This document shows positions 34,674 to 44,847 of a DNA stretch of 64,000 bases, one piece after another. Made by a program: the position numbers and the translations under genes. Position 1 is the first letter of the stretch, and every line of letters begins with the position of its first letter. The stretch lies in NCBI RefSeq assembly GCF_014652095.1, contig NZ_BMYD01000005.1, positions 124,001 through 188,000 of the forward strand, in the 5' to 3' direction. The DNA comes from Cognatilysobacter bugurensis. GTDB lineage: Bacteria > Pseudomonadota > Gammaproteobacteria > Xanthomonadales > Xanthomonadaceae. The notes beneath the pieces are model-generated. The model searched no databases, was not told the origin of the DNA, and saw nothing but the letters and a program-made list of their open reading frames with translations.

Positions 34674-35597
34674 ATGAGCTCGATCCTGCCCCTGCACCCG
34701 GCGTCCGACGCCCTGCCGCTTGCCGAACCCGCGCCGCATGTGCCGCGCGCGCGCCGCGGCGCGCACGAGGCCGACCGGCTCGCCAAGCGCCTGCGCCACC
34801 AGGTCGGCCGCGCGATCGCCGACTTCGGCATGATCGAAGACGGCGACAAGGTCATGGTGTGCCTGTCCGGCGGCAAGGACAGCTACACGATGCTCGACAT
34901 CCTGCTGCAGCTGCAGAAGAAGGCGCCGGTGCGCTTCGAGCTCGTCGCGGTGAACCTCGACCAGAAGCAGCCGGATTTTCCCGAGCACGTGCTGCCGCAA
35001 TACCTCGAGTCGATCGGCGTTGCCTACAAGATCCTCGAGCAGGACACGTACTCGGTGGTCACGCGCGTGGTGCCCGAGGGCAAGACGATGTGCTCGCTGT
35101 GTTCGCGGCTGCGCCGCGGCGCGCTGTACACATACGCCGAAGCCGAAGGCTTCACGAAGATCGCGCTCGGCCACCACCGCGACGATCTGGTCGCCACGTT
35201 CTTCCTGAACCTGTTCTTCCACGCCAAGCTCTCGGGCATGCCGCCGAAGCTTCTGAGCGACGACGGCAAGCACGTCGTGATCCGACCGCTCGCATACGTC
35301 AAGGAAGACGACATCGCACAGTACGCGCAGGCCAAGGGTTTCCCGATCATTCCATGCAACCTGTGCGGCTCGCAGGAGAACCTGCAGCGCAAGCAGGTTA
35401 AAAAGATGATGGACGCCTGGGAGCGCGACACGCCCGGGCGCATCGAGACGATCTCGCGCGCCCTCGGCGACATCCGCCCGTCGCAGCTCAGCGATCCGAA
35501 GCTGTTCGATTTCCTCTCGCTGGGCGCGCGCGCGGATGCGCCGCTGGATGCGAACGCGTGGCTCGCCGGCGACTCGCACGCCGACGAAGGCGCGTGA
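34674..35597 (+). CDS. ttcA: tRNA 2-thiocytidine(32) synthetase TtcA
   Basis: A 307-residue PP-loop ATPase that thiolates C32 of some tRNAs. The P-loop is SGGKDS (65-70). The Fe-S cluster cysteines are in [14 protein letters not shown] (C140, C143) and [14 protein letters not shown]. The [21 protein letters not shown] segment is also typical. It is longer at the N-terminus than E. coli TtcA by a Pro/Ala-rich stretch. Confidence 0.96.
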   Translation: MSSILPLHPASDALPLAEPAPHVPRARRGAHEADRLAKRLRHQVGRAIADFGMIEDGDKVMVCLSGGKDSYTMLDILLQLQKKAPVRFELVAVNLDQKQPDFPEHVLPQYLESIGVAYKILEQDTYSVVTRVVPEGKTMCSLCSRLRRGALYTYAEAEGFTKIALGHHRDDLVATFFLNLFFHAKLSGMPPKLLSDDGKHVVIRPLAYVKEDDIAQYAQAKGFPIIPCNLCGSQENLQRKQVKKMMDAWERDTPGRIETISRALGDIRPSQLSDPKLFDFLSLGARADAPLDANAWLAGDSHADEGA

Positions 35598-35779
35598 GCG
35601 CTCCGCGCTGGGAATCGGCGGCCTCGTCGTGCACGTACCCGCCGCTGCGTGCGAACCAGCCGCTGACAGGCATTCGCTGTCTGCGGAAGCCACGCGCTCA
35701 ACGCGCGGGCCGTCGATCGAGTGAAGGCCGCATCTGCGCCGATCGTTGCGGCGCAACGGCAGCCATGACAGCTCCCGCA

Positions 35780-35807
35780 AATCACGAATCACGAATCACG
35801 AATCCCG
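35780..35807. repeat. Heptanucleotide tandem repeat AATCACG (x3 plus AATCCCG)
   Basis: Three perfect AATCACG units (35780-35800) and one variant AATCCCG (35801-35807) end nine bases before the rdgC start codon. The gap between ttcA and rdgC (218 bases) holds nothing else I can name. Confidence 0.85.
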
Positions 35808-35815
35808 AGACCTAA

Positions 35816-36724
35816 ATGTTCTTTCGCAACCTGACGTTCTTCCGCTTCCCGACCGGCACCGACTTCGAGACGCTCGATGCCGGCCTCGACGCCTGCCAGC
35901 TCAAGCCCGTCGGTCCGCTCGAACTGTCGAGCCGCGGCTTCGTCTCGCCGTTCGGCCGCGACAGCGAGCTGCTTGCCGCACGCCAGGGCGATGCCCTGTG
36001 GCTCACCGTCGGTGGCGAAGACCGCCTGCTGCCGGGGGCCGTCGTCAACGAGATGCTGCAGCGCAAACTCGAGGAGATCGAGGCGAAGGAAGGCCGCAAG
36101 CCCGGCGGCCGCACGCGCAAGCGCATCAAGGACGAGCTGATCACCGACCTGCTGCCGCGCGCGTTCATCAAGCCCTCGCGCACCGACGCGCTGATCGACC
36201 GCGCGCTTGGCGTCGTCGCGGTCGACACCTCGAGCCGCAAGAGCGCTGAGAACATCGTCAGCGAGATCCGCCGCGCGCTCGGCAGCTTCCCGGCGCTGCC
36301 GCTCAATGCGGAAGTCGCGCCGCGCAGCGTGCTCACGTCGTGGGTCGCCGGCGAATCCTTGCCTGAAGGCCTGAGCCTGGGCGAGGAATGCGAGCTGCGC
36401 GATCCGATCGATCAGGGTGCGATCGTGAAGTGCCAGCGCATGGAGCTGACCGGCAACGCCGAGATCGACAAGCATCTGCAGTCGGGCAAACAGGTCACGC
36501 GGCTCGCGCTCAATCTCGACGATCACGTGAGCTTCGTGCTTGGCGAGGATCTGATCGTGCGCAAGTTCAAATTGCTCGACGGCGCGGTCGACCAGCTCGA
36601 GTCGAACGACACCGACGACATGCACGCCGAGCTCGATGCGCGCTTTGCGCTCATGAGCGGCGAGCTGCGCCGGCTGTTCACCGTGCTCGAAGGCGCGCTC
36701 AAGCTCTCGAAGGTCGAGGCCTGA
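35816..36724 (+). CDS. rdgC: Recombination-associated protein RdgC
   Basis: A 302-residue RdgC, a ring-shaped DNA-binding protein that limits RecA action. The N-terminus MFFRNLTFFRFP, the segment GFVSPFGRD and the GRTRKRIKDELITDLLPRAF region are diagnostic. The length matches the family. The heptanucleotide repeat sits where a ribosome-binding site would be expected, and no strong Shine-Dalgarno is visible. Confidence 0.96.
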   Translation: MFFRNLTFFRFPTGTDFETLDAGLDACQLKPVGPLELSSRGFVSPFGRDSELLAARQGDALWLTVGGEDRLLPGAVVNEMLQRKLEEIEAKEGRKPGGRTRKRIKDELITDLLPRAFIKPSRTDALIDRALGVVAVDTSSRKSAENIVSEIRRALGSFPALPLNAEVAPRSVLTSWVAGESLPEGLSLGEECELRDPIDQGAIVKCQRMELTGNAEIDKHLQSGKQVTRLALNLDDHVSFVLGEDLIVRKFKLLDGAVDQLESNDTDDMHAELDARFALMSGELRRLFTVLEGALKLSKVEA

Positions 36725-36762
36725 GCGAGGCGGTCGTGCGCGCGGGGGCAAGGAGGCGTTCG

Positions 36763-36882
36763 ATGTTCGGTGCCCCGACGCCACCCGCGCACGGCGATGC
36801 GCACGCATGCGGCAACTCGCATGCGGCGTCGATCGCGCATCGCCGCATGCGGGCGCGATGCATGCGCGACGCGATCCACTGA
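36763..36882 (+). CDS. Small His/Cys-containing ORF coupled to the YgjP-like gene
   Basis: A 39-codon ORF with an excellent ribosome site (AAGGAGG, 36750-36756). It encodes a peptide with six His and two Cys, including HGDAHACGNSH. Its TGA overlaps the ATG of the downstream metalloprotease gene by one base (TGATG at 36880-36884). The metalloprotease itself has no visible Shine-Dalgarno, so translation of this ORF probably feeds it. It could be a leader peptide, a metal-binding small protein or a decayed earlier start of the downstream gene; both begin with ATGTTCGG. Confidence 0.5.
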   Translation: MFGAPTPPAHGDAHACGNSHAASIAHRRMRARCMRDAIH

Positions 36883-37655
36883 TGTTCGGCCTGCGCGCCA
36901 GCCCGAAACCGCGAACGATCGAGCGCGAGACCGTCGCATTCGCGCTTGCGGACGGTCGCATCGTCGAGATCGTGCGCGTGCGCGATCCACGCGCGAAACG
37001 GCTGCGAATCACCGTCGACCTGCGCGGCGTGCGGCTCACGGTACCGCCGCGCGCGAGTGCGAAAGCCGCCGATGCGTTTCTCGCCTCGCACCGCGAGTGG
37101 CTCGCCAGTGCGCTCGCGCGGCGCGGCGACGCGCCGGCCGGCCTGCAGCCACACGTCACTGCGACGCTGCCGCTGCGCGGTGTCGACGTGCCCGTGCATT
37201 GGCACGCCGCGCGACGCGTGCATGTCGAATGCAGTGACGACGCGATTGCGTTCCACGTGACCGACGGCGCCAATGACGCGACCGTGCGCGGCGCACTGCG
37301 CGACTTCTACGAGGCGCAGGCGCGCGCCGACGTCGGCCGCTGGCTGCCGCGCTACCTCGACGGCCTGCCGCGTGCGCCGTCCCGGCTGCGCCTGCGCACG
37401 ATGTCGACGCTCTGGGGTTCGATGACACGCGACGGCGCTCTTACGCTGGACCTCGCGCTCGTGCTCGGCGCGCCGGCCGCGTTCGAGTACGTGCTCGTGC
37501 ACGAGCTCTGCCACCTGATCCACATGGACCACTCGCGCGCGTTCTGGCACGAGGTCGAGGCGCGATGCCCGGACTGGCGCGAGCACCGCGCCTATTTCCG
37601 CAGTGACGGTCAGGCGCTCAAGCCGAAGCTGCACGCACTGTGTCGCGCCGGCTGA
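36882..37655 (+). CDS. YgjP-like M48-type metalloprotease (DUF45)
   Basis: About 257 residues. The zinc motif is VLVHELCHLIHMDHSRAFW near the C-terminus (HExxH plus the later H-x3-FW), the signature of the YgjP/SprT-like DUF45 family. The N-terminal half is a beta-rich region (RLRITVDLRGVRLTVPPRAS). The biological substrate is unknown. ATG 36882 is chosen because it is overlapped by the stop of the upstream small ORF; further upstream starts are possible but give low-quality sequence. Confidence 0.87.
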   Translation: MFGLRASPKPRTIERETVAFALADGRIVEIVRVRDPRAKRLRITVDLRGVRLTVPPRASAKAADAFLASHREWLASALARRGDAPAGLQPHVTATLPLRGVDVPVHWHAARRVHVECSDDAIAFHVTDGANDATVRGALRDFYEAQARADVGRWLPRYLDGLPRAPSRLRLRTMSTLWGSMTRDGALTLDLALVLGAPAAFEYVLVHELCHLIHMDHSRAFWHEVEARCPDWREHRAYFRSDGQALKPKLHALCRAG

Positions 37656-37673
37656 CGCGACATCGCGACAGCG

Positions 37674-38534
37674 TCAGCGCGACGCAGGCCCGCGCAGGAA
37701 GTCGGCGATCGCCGCCGCGACCGGTGCCGGATCGTCCATGTGCAGGTGATGCGCGCCGGGCAGGCCGATGACTTCGACCTCGCGCAGGCACGCCGAGCGC
37801 GCCTTGCGCGCGGCTTCGGGGAAGAAGCGGAACGCGGGCTCGGCATGTACGAGTCGCACCGGGCATTCGATCGCGGCGATCACGTCGCGCATCTGCGCTT
37901 CGGTCATGCGCACCGCGGTCGGGCGCGTGAGGCGCGCGTCGCTGCGCCAGGTCAGGCCGACGCCTTCCGGCGCCGGCGCGACGCCGCGCTCGACGATGAG
38001 CCGCGCGCTCGCGTCGGTGAGTTCGCCGGCCTGGCGGCGCGCACGCACCGCGGTCGCGATGTCATCGAAGCGCCTGCGACGCGCGCCGGCCGGTTCGCCG
38101 TGCAGCGCGAACGCCTCGCGCAGGCGCTGCGCGGTGCGGTCTTCGGTTTCGACCAGGCCGCCGAGCGCTTCGATCAGCGCAACGCGCTCGATGCGCTCGG
38201 GCGCCGCGGCGGCGAGCAGCGTGGCGCTCGCCGCGCCCATCGAATGCCCGAGCAGCACGAAGCGCGACCAGCCCAGGGCATCGGCCGCCGCCAGCGCGGC
38301 GCGCGCGGCCGCGAGCAGTGTGTATTCCGCGCAGGCGGGCAGGTGCGCGCTCGCGCCGTGGCCCGGCAGGTCGAGCGCGACGAGGTCGAGGCCAGGCAGG
38401 TGCGGCGCGAGCGGCACGAAGCTCGCTGCGTTGTCGAGCCAACCGTGCAGCGCGAGCACCGGCGTGCCGTGGCCGTTCCCGAAGCGCAGTGCGGCGAGCC
38501 GTCCGAAGACGGTGTCGAGCGTGATCTCGCGCAT
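37674..38534 (-). CDS. Alpha/beta hydrolase
   Basis: A 286-residue hydrolase with oxyanion region LALHGWLDNAASF, nucleophile elbow LGHSMGAA and the catalytic His in GAHHLHMDDP. The fold is that of esterases and epoxide-hydrolase-like enzymes; the substrate is unknown. Its ATG begins two bases after the hemH stop, so the two genes form an operon with hemH first. Confidence 0.88.
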   Translation of the reverse strand: MREITLDTVFGRLAALRFGNGHGTPVLALHGWLDNAASFVPLAPHLPGLDLVALDLPGHGASAHLPACAEYTLLAAARAALAAADALGWSRFVLLGHSMGAASATLLAAAAPERIERVALIEALGGLVETEDRTAQRLREAFALHGEPAGARRRRFDDIATAVRARRQAGELTDASARLIVERGVAPAPEGVGLTWRSDARLTRPTAVRMTEAQMRDVIAAIECPVRLVHAEPAFRFFPEAARKARSACLREVEVIGLPGAHHLHMDDPAPVAAAIADFLRGPASR

Positions 38535-38536
38535 GC

Positions 38537-39517
38537 TCAGGTCCGCGCGGCGAGCGCGCGTTCCGCGATGCGCGCGAGCGCAGCCGCGTGGGCGGGCGCG
38601 TCGTTGAGGCAGGGGATGTAGCGCATCTCGCCGCCGAGGGTGGCGAATTCCTCGGCAAGCATCATCGACACCTCCTCGAGCGTTTCGAGACAGTCGACCG
38701 CGAAGCCCGGTGCCACCACGTCGACGCGTTTGACTCCGCTGGACGCAAACGCGCGCAGCGTCGCGTCGGTCGCGGGTTCGAGCCAACGCTCGCGGCCGAA
38801 GCGCGACTGGTAGCTCAGCGACCACGCGTCGTCGGGCAGGCCGAGCGCCGCCGCAATGTCGCGCGCACTCGCCTCGCACTGCTGCGGATACGGATCGCCC
38901 GCATCCGCAAGCCGCTGCGGCAGGCCGTGGAACGAGAACAGCAGGTGATCCCCGGCGCCGTGCAGCGCGCGGTGCGTGCGGATCGAATCGGCGACTGCGG
39001 CGATCCATTCGGGCGCGTGGTGGTAATCGTCGATCATCGCGGTCGCCAGGCCGTGCGCCCCCGCGGCAGCGTCGCCGACCGATGCGGTCGTCGTCGTCGA
39101 GTACTGCGGGTACAGCGGCAGCACGAGCGCGCGGCGCACGCCCTGCTCGCGCAGCGCGTCCAGAACCTTCGGCAGCGCAGGATTGCCGTAGCGCATCGCA
39201 TCGACCACGCGCAGCGCCGGCAGCTCGAGCTGCACCGCACGCGCGAGGCGCCGGGTGTAGACGGCGAGCGGCGAGCCGCCGTCGTCGCCGTCGATCCAGA
39301 TCGAGGCGTATTTGTGCGCGACCGGCTTGCTGCGCAGCGGCAGGATCACGAAATGCAGCAACGGGCACCACAGCCAGCGCGTGAGCTGCACGACGCGGTG
39401 GTCGTGCAGGAACTGGCTCAGGTACCGGCGCACCGCGCGCGGCGTCGGCGCATCGGGCGTGCCGAGGTTGACGAGCACGAGGGCGGTGTCGGCGGAGGCG
39501 GGCGCGGTCATCCGCAT
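38537..39517 (-). CDS. hemH: Ferrochelatase
   Basis: About 326 residues. HemH inserts Fe2+ into protoporphyrin IX, the last step of haem synthesis, at the inner membrane. Diagnostic pieces are VNLGTPDAPTPRAVRRYL at the N-terminus, LFSFHGLPQRLAD with the metal-site His, LSYQSRFGRERWLEP and VVAPGFAVDCLETLEEV with the active-site Glu region. ATG 39517 or 39511 are equally likely starts; a TTG further out is not needed. Confidence 0.96.
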   Translation of the reverse strand: MRMTAPASADTALVLVNLGTPDAPTPRAVRRYLSQFLHDHRVVQLTRWLWCPLLHFVILPLRSKPVAHKYASIWIDGDDGGSPLAVYTRRLARAVQLELPALRVVDAMRYGNPALPKVLDALREQGVRRALVLPLYPQYSTTTTASVGDAAAGAHGLATAMIDDYHHAPEWIAAVADSIRTHRALHGAGDHLLFSFHGLPQRLADAGDPYPQQCEASARDIAAALGLPDDAWSLSYQSRFGRERWLEPATDATLRAFASSGVKRVDVVAPGFAVDCLETLEEVSMMLAEEFATLGGEMRYIPCLNDAPAHAAALARIAERALAART

Positions 39518-39681
39518 AGGATGACAGCTGCGCGCGTCACAGTGCCGGGCCTGCGCATGCAACGCTGAGTTGGGCGCGCATCACGATCGCTGCTTCCCCC
39601 TGCTTCGGTTGCGGCGGGATTCATTCGCCCATCACTAGCCTGAATCGACCGTCCGCCGCCCGCCTTCCCGTGGAGTTCCGC

Positions 39682-40518
39682 ATGTCCCGTCTGCCGCGTC
39701 TTGCCGCCCTTGCGCTCGCCCTGAGCCTGGCCACCTCTGCTGTCGCAGGCCCGACCGAGGACGCACGTGCACGCAACGCGCTGCGTGTGCTCACCGACAT
39801 CCAGCGCATTCCCGAGTCGGCGATCCCCGACAAGCTGCTCGACGAGGCGCGCGCGATTGTCGTCGTGCCCGATGCGCTCAAGGTCGGCCTCGTGTTCGGT
39901 GGCCGCCGCGGCCACGGCCTGCTGTCGGTCAAGCAACCTGACGGCAGCTGGTCGAGCCCGGCGTTCGTGAAGCTCACCGGCGGCAGCGTCGGCTTCCAGG
40001 CCGGCGTGCAGTCGGCCGACATCGTGCTGGTGTTCCGCTCTGAGCGAGGCCTGGATTCGATCGTTAACGGCAAGGTCACGCTCGGCGCCGACGCGGGCGT
40101 CGCGGCCGGTCCGGTCGGGCGCAACGCTGCGACCGCGACCGACGGCCAGCTCAAGGCCGAGATCTGGTCGTGGTCGCGCGCGCGCGGGCTGTTCGCCGGC
40201 ATCGCGCTCGACGGCGCCGTGCTCACGATCGACGACGCCGCGAACCAGGCGGTCTACGGCGCCGGCACCACGCCGCGCATGATCTTCGAGGGCCGCGCGC
40301 CCGGCGCGGCGCCGGACGCCGTGGTGTCGTTCCGCGATGAGCTCGAGGAAGCGACCGCGTCCGCACGCACGAGCCGCGGCGGCCCGGTTGCGGCGCGCGC
40401 ATCGAGCCCCACCGCGGTCACGACGCCCGTGGCGGCGCCCGCCGCGCCGGCCCAGGCGACGCCGCAGCCGTTCGAGACGGTCGAGGGGCAGGCCACGGTC
40501 GAGCCCCTGCCGCGCTGA
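39682..40518 (+). CDS. SYLF / YSC84-domain secreted protein
   Basis: A 278-residue protein with a signal peptide (ATSAVAG). The body matches the lipid-binding SYLF/Ysc84 domain: [32 protein letters not shown] and [22 protein letters not shown] 39682 is chosen over GTG 39670 because GTGGAG lies at proper spacing. A low-complexity Ala/Pro/Thr tail follows from about residue 235. It probably acts in the periplasm or at the outer membrane; role unknown. Confidence 0.87.
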   Translation: MSRLPRLAALALALSLATSAVAGPTEDARARNALRVLTDIQRIPESAIPDKLLDEARAIVVVPDALKVGLVFGGRRGHGLLSVKQPDGSWSSPAFVKLTGGSVGFQAGVQSADIVLVFRSERGLDSIVNGKVTLGADAGVAAGPVGRNAATATDGQLKAEIWSWSRARGLFAGIALDGAVLTIDDAANQAVYGAGTTPRMIFEGRAPGAAPDAVVSFRDELEEATASARTSRGGPVAARASSPTAVTTPVAAPAAPAQATPQPFETVEGQATVEPLPR

Positions 40519-40610
40519 GCCCACCGCCGCGGCCGCCACCGCGGCTGTCACATCGCTGCGCTATTCTTTTCGACCTGGCGTTTCAGCCTTAATCCGACGG
40601 GTGCGTTCCC

Positions 40611-40859
40611 ATGGGCAGTCTGAGTTTGACCCACTGGCTCATCGTGCTGGTGATCGTGGTGCTGGTGTTCGGCACCAAGCGCTTGGGCAACGTCGGCAAG
40701 GACCTTGGCGACGCGGTCCGCGGCTTTCGCAAGGGCATCCGCGACGACGACACCGAGGCCGGCCCGCCGGCGCAGCTGCGCGACGACGCGCGCCGCGACG
40801 GCGTGCGCGAGGACACGCGCGAGACGACGTCCGCTGCGGACCGACGCGACCCGCGCTGA
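40611..40859 (+). CDS. tatA: Sec-independent translocase subunit TatA
   Basis: An 82-residue protein with the short N-terminal TM helix ([18 protein letters not shown]), the conserved FGTKRL hinge and the amphipathic helix [16 protein letters not shown], then a charged tail. TatA forms the pore-like assemblies of the twin-arginine pathway for folded proteins. First gene of tatABC. Confidence 0.96.
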   Translation: MGSLSLTHWLIVLVIVVLVFGTKRLGNVGKDLGDAVRGFRKGIRDDDTEAGPPAQLRDDARRDGVREDTRETTSAADRRDPR

Positions 40860-40879
40860 GCGCACGCGCGGCCGCGCCC

Positions 40880-41251
40880 ATGTTCGACATCGGCTTTTCC
40901 GAACTGTTTGTCATCGCGGTCGTCGCGCTGCTCGTGCTCGGGCCCGAGCGGCTGCCGAAGGCCGCGCGCTTTGCGGGGCTGTGGATGCGCCGCGCGCGCG
41001 CGCAGTGGTACACGGTGAAGTCCGAACTCGAACACGAACTCGCGGCTGAGGAACTGCGCCGCAGCCTGCGCGAGACACAGGACGAATTGCGCGCCGCGCA
41101 CGCCCACGTCCAGCGCGAGGGCACCTCGCTCCACGACGAGTTGCGCACGGCGGTCGACCCCGAAGTGGCCGCGGCGCCGACGCGCGACGACGCCGGTACG
41201 CCGGTCGAGACCGTGCCTGTCGATTCGCCGGCCGTTCGCGATGAGCGCTGA
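40880..41251 (+). CDS. tatB: Sec-independent translocase subunit TatB
   Basis: A 123-residue protein with the TatB N-terminus [26 protein letters not shown], in which the conserved Glu of the TM helix and the GPERLP hinge are present. A long helical charged region follows. With TatC it makes the receptor for twin-arginine signal peptides. It lies 20 bases after tatA and overlaps the tatC start by 11 bases. Confidence 0.96.
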   Translation: MFDIGFSELFVIAVVALLVLGPERLPKAARFAGLWMRRARAQWYTVKSELEHELAAEELRRSLRETQDELRAAHAHVQREGTSLHDELRTAVDPEVAAAPTRDDAGTPVETVPVDSPAVRDER

Positions 41252-42032
41252 GCTGCAACCCGGCATGGTCCCTGACGAACCCCGCGCCCACGCGAGCCCG
41301 GCCGACGACCCCGCCGCCGACGAGCCGCGGCTGCTCGATCACCTGCTCGAGTTGCGCGGCCGCCTGCTGCGCGCGGTGCTCGGGCTGCTTGCGGTGTTCG
41401 TGGTGCTGCTGCCGTTCGGCAACAAGCTCTACGGGTGGCTCGCACAGCCACTGCTGCAGAAGCTGCCGGCCGGCGCGCAGATCATCGCGGTCGAGGTCGC
41501 CTCGCCGTTCTTCGCGCCGGTCAAGCTCGCGTTCTTCACCGCGCTGCTCGCAACGATGCCGTGGCTGCTCTACCAGGCCTGGGCGTTTGTCGCGCCGGGC
41601 CTGTACTCGCGCGAAAAACGGCTCGCATTGCCGCTGCTCGTGAGCGCCGTGGCGCTGTTCTACATCGGCTGCGCGTTTGCGTTTTTCCTGGTGCTGCCGG
41701 GCGTGTTCGGCTTCCTCGTGCACATCGCGCCCGAGGGCGTGGCGATGATGACCGACATCAACGCCTACCTCGACTTCGTGCTCGTGATCTTCCTCGCGTT
41801 CGGCGCGAGTTTCGAACTGCCCGTCGCGCTCGTGATCGCCGTCGTGCTGGGCTGGGTCACGCCCGCGCAGCTGCGCGAGGCGCGCGGCTACGCGATCGTC
41901 GGCATCTTCGTGATCGCGGCGATCATCACCCCGCCGGACGTGGTCTCGCAGCTCATGCTCGCCATCCCGATGGTGCTGCTTTACGAGCTGGGCATCATCG
42001 CCGCGCGCTTCGTGACGCCGCGCGAGCGCTGA
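41241..42032 (+). CDS. tatC: Sec-independent translocase subunit TatC
   Basis: A 263-residue inner-membrane protein with six TM helices. Family motifs [12 protein letters not shown] (the conserved ExRxR-type N-terminus), [12 protein letters not shown] and the P-rich [17 protein letters not shown] loop are present. It recognises twin-arginine signal peptides. The start overlaps tatB, so the operon is tightly coupled. Confidence 0.96.
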   Translation: MSAELQPGMVPDEPRAHASPADDPAADEPRLLDHLLELRGRLLRAVLGLLAVFVVLLPFGNKLYGWLAQPLLQKLPAGAQIIAVEVASPFFAPVKLAFFTALLATMPWLLYQAWAFVAPGLYSREKRLALPLLVSAVALFYIGCAFAFFLVLPGVFGFLVHIAPEGVAMMTDINAYLDFVLVIFLAFGASFELPVALVIAVVLGWVTPAQLREARGYAIVGIFVIAAIITPPDVVSQLMLAIPMVLLYELGIIAARFVTPRER

Positions 42033-42091
42033 CCGCCCGGCGCAACGCGCGCCGTGAGGCGGCCGGGATCAAGCCCGGCGATCGACGGCCT

Positions 42092-42931
42092 TCAGGCCTC
42101 GACCATCCCCGGAACCGGCGGCGGCACCGGCGAATCGCCGAGCATGCGCCGCCATGCGTGGTAGACCAGCCCTGCCAGCACCGGCATCAGCACCGCGAAG
42201 ATCAGCAACTGGCTGACGAACTGCCCCGCCGCCGCGCCGATCAGCCAGCCGAGCAGCCCGCTCACGAGGCCGACCGCGAGGCTCAGCGCGATGAACGTGA
42301 TCACCAGCAGCACCGTCATCACGAGCAGCGCCGGCAGGTTGCGCAGGCACGCCCGCAGGCTCGCCCCCATTGCGGCGAAACCGCTGCGACCGCGGTAGAG
42401 GATTTCAGGCGTCGCCACGAACGTGAAAAGACCGGCGACGATGACGATGAACATCGCGAGCAGGAAGAACTGCGAGATCTTGTCCTGCGGCAGCGTCTGG
42501 ATCAGCTCGGGCTGCGCCGCCGGGTTGGCTTGGATCTGCTCGACGACGCTCGTGATCTGCTGCAGCTCGCTTTCGGTCAGCATCGCGAAGAACACCACGC
42601 CCATCACGAGCAGCGCGCCGATCTGCGGCAGCAGCAGCGTGAGCAGCGACAGCGCACGGCCGTTGCCCAGGCCATGAAACAAAAGCGCGGGCTGCGCGGG
42701 GCGCCCGGCGTCAACCTCGCGCGCGGCGTGGATGAGACCGGCGAACAGGACCGGACCGAGCAGCCACATCGCGAGCGCGGGGAAGCTGCCGATCATTGAC
42801 GCGAGCGCCGACAGTGCGCCCCAGATCAACCCGAGCAGGCCGAGCTGCAGCGGCGCGCGGCGCAGCAGCGCGAATCCGCCGAGCAGCCATTCCGCGCCGT
42901 CGCCGGCCGGCACCTTGCGCACATCCGTCAT
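42092..42931 (-). CDS. BPSS1780-family membrane protein
   Basis: A 279-residue inner-membrane protein with about six hydrophobic segments (near 30-60, 100-120, 155-180, 195-225 and 235-260). The N-terminus VPAGDGAEWLLGGFALLRRAP and the CLRNLPALLVMTVLL segment match the conserved family annotated as BPSS1780. No function is established. It is convergent with tatC. Confidence 0.8.
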   Translation of the reverse strand: MTDVRKVPAGDGAEWLLGGFALLRRAPLQLGLLGLIWGALSALASMIGSFPALAMWLLGPVLFAGLIHAAREVDAGRPAQPALLFHGLGNGRALSLLTLLLPQIGALLVMGVVFFAMLTESELQQITSVVEQIQANPAAQPELIQTLPQDKISQFFLLAMFIVIVAGLFTFVATPEILYRGRSGFAAMGASLRACLRNLPALLVMTVLLVITFIALSLAVGLVSGLLGWLIGAAAGQFVSQLLIFAVLMPVLAGLVYHAWRRMLGDSPVPPPVPGMVEA

Positions 42932-43004
42932 CGTCGCGTCTCGTGTTGAATCAGAAGAATCCGCGCATGGTGCCTGTCCGGCGCGCGGCGCGCATCCGCC
43001 CGCG

Positions 43005-43727
43005 TCAGGCGGTCAGCGCACGCGCGTGGCGCACGAAGCGGCGCAGCACGCGACGCGCATGCGGCGTCGCGCTGACCGTGCGCGCGACCGCGTGCGGGCA
43101 ATGGCCTTCGTTGCGCAGCGCATCGCGGCGGGCCCGCACGTAGCCGCGCATGTGCACGGTGCTGAATTCGGGGTGGAACTGCACGCCCCAGGTGCGATCG
43201 CCCCAGCGGAACGCGTGGCAGGCATCGTGCACCGAGCGCGCGAGCACCGTCGCGCCTTGGGGCGCGCGCAACACCGTCTGCAGGTGCGTGGCCTGCGCGG
43301 CAAACCGCTCGGGCAGGCCGGTAAACAGCGGATCGTGCAGCGCGGTGTCGTGCAGTTCGAGCTCCACGGTGCCCATTTCGCGGCCGTCCGGGTGCCAGCC
43401 GACCTCGCCGCCGAGCGCATGCGCGATCAGCTGGTGGCCGTAGCAGATGCCGAACAGCGGCAGCCCAGCACGCGCCGCGTCGCGCAGCCACTGCGCGGTC
43501 GCTTCACTCCACGGCTCGCGGTCGGTGACCATCGCGCCGGAGCCGGTGACGATCACCCCGGCAAACCCGTCGCGCGAGGGCAGCGCATCGCCGCGCTGCA
43601 CGTCGACCGCAACCGCCTCGTCGGCGCCCAGGCCTGCGGCGACGCGGATCCAGTGGGGAAAGCCGCGATGGCGGCGCATCGAGGCGACCGGCTGGCCGGT
43701 CTCGATAATCAGAAAGGGGCGGGTCAC
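43005..43727 (-). CDS. Class I glutamine amidotransferase-like protein
   Basis: About 240 residues. The GATase triad is present: Cys in FGICYGHQLIAHALGG, His and Glu in GVQFHPEFS. The protein is a stand-alone glutaminase-type domain like those annotated as GuaA-related glutamine amidotransferases; possible roles include gamma-glutamyl hydrolysis. The GTG at 43725-43727 begins TRPFLIIETGQP, which matches the family start; the ribosome site is weak. It is divergent from glyQ. Confidence 0.85.
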   Translation of the reverse strand: MTRPFLIIETGQPVASMRRHRGFPHWIRVAAGLGADEAVAVDVQRGDALPSRDGFAGVIVTGSGAMVTDREPWSEATAQWLRDAARAGLPLFGICYGHQLIAHALGGEVGWHPDGREMGTVELELHDTALHDPLFTGLPERFAAQATHLQTVLRAPQGATVLARSVHDACHAFRWGDRTWGVQFHPEFSTVHMRGYVRARRDALRNEGHCPHAVARTVSATPHARRVLRRFVRHARALTA

Positions 43728-43872
43728 GGTCAAGACGATTCCGGGCAGGCGCGGCGCAGCGCCTGCCGCCAAGGGGCGGGCGTGCGCGGGGAACAGAGGA
43801 TGATCGTGCGCGTGCACCGCGCCGGGCGCTGCGCGCCGCGTCACAGCTTCAAAGCCGCTGCAGGGCGGTCGC

Positions 43873-43878
43873 TATACT
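43873..43878 (+). promoter_or_regulatory. Probable -10 element of the glyQS promoter
   Basis: TATACT lies 27 bases before the glyQ ATG, in an otherwise GC-rich region. A weak TTCAAA is 19 bases upstream. No T-box or other riboswitch is seen. Confidence 0.5.
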
Positions 43879-43905
43879 AATCCGCTTTGCGCAGCGAGCG
43901 ACCCG

Positions 43906-44846
<941 letters not shown>

Positions 44847-44847
<1 letters not shown>

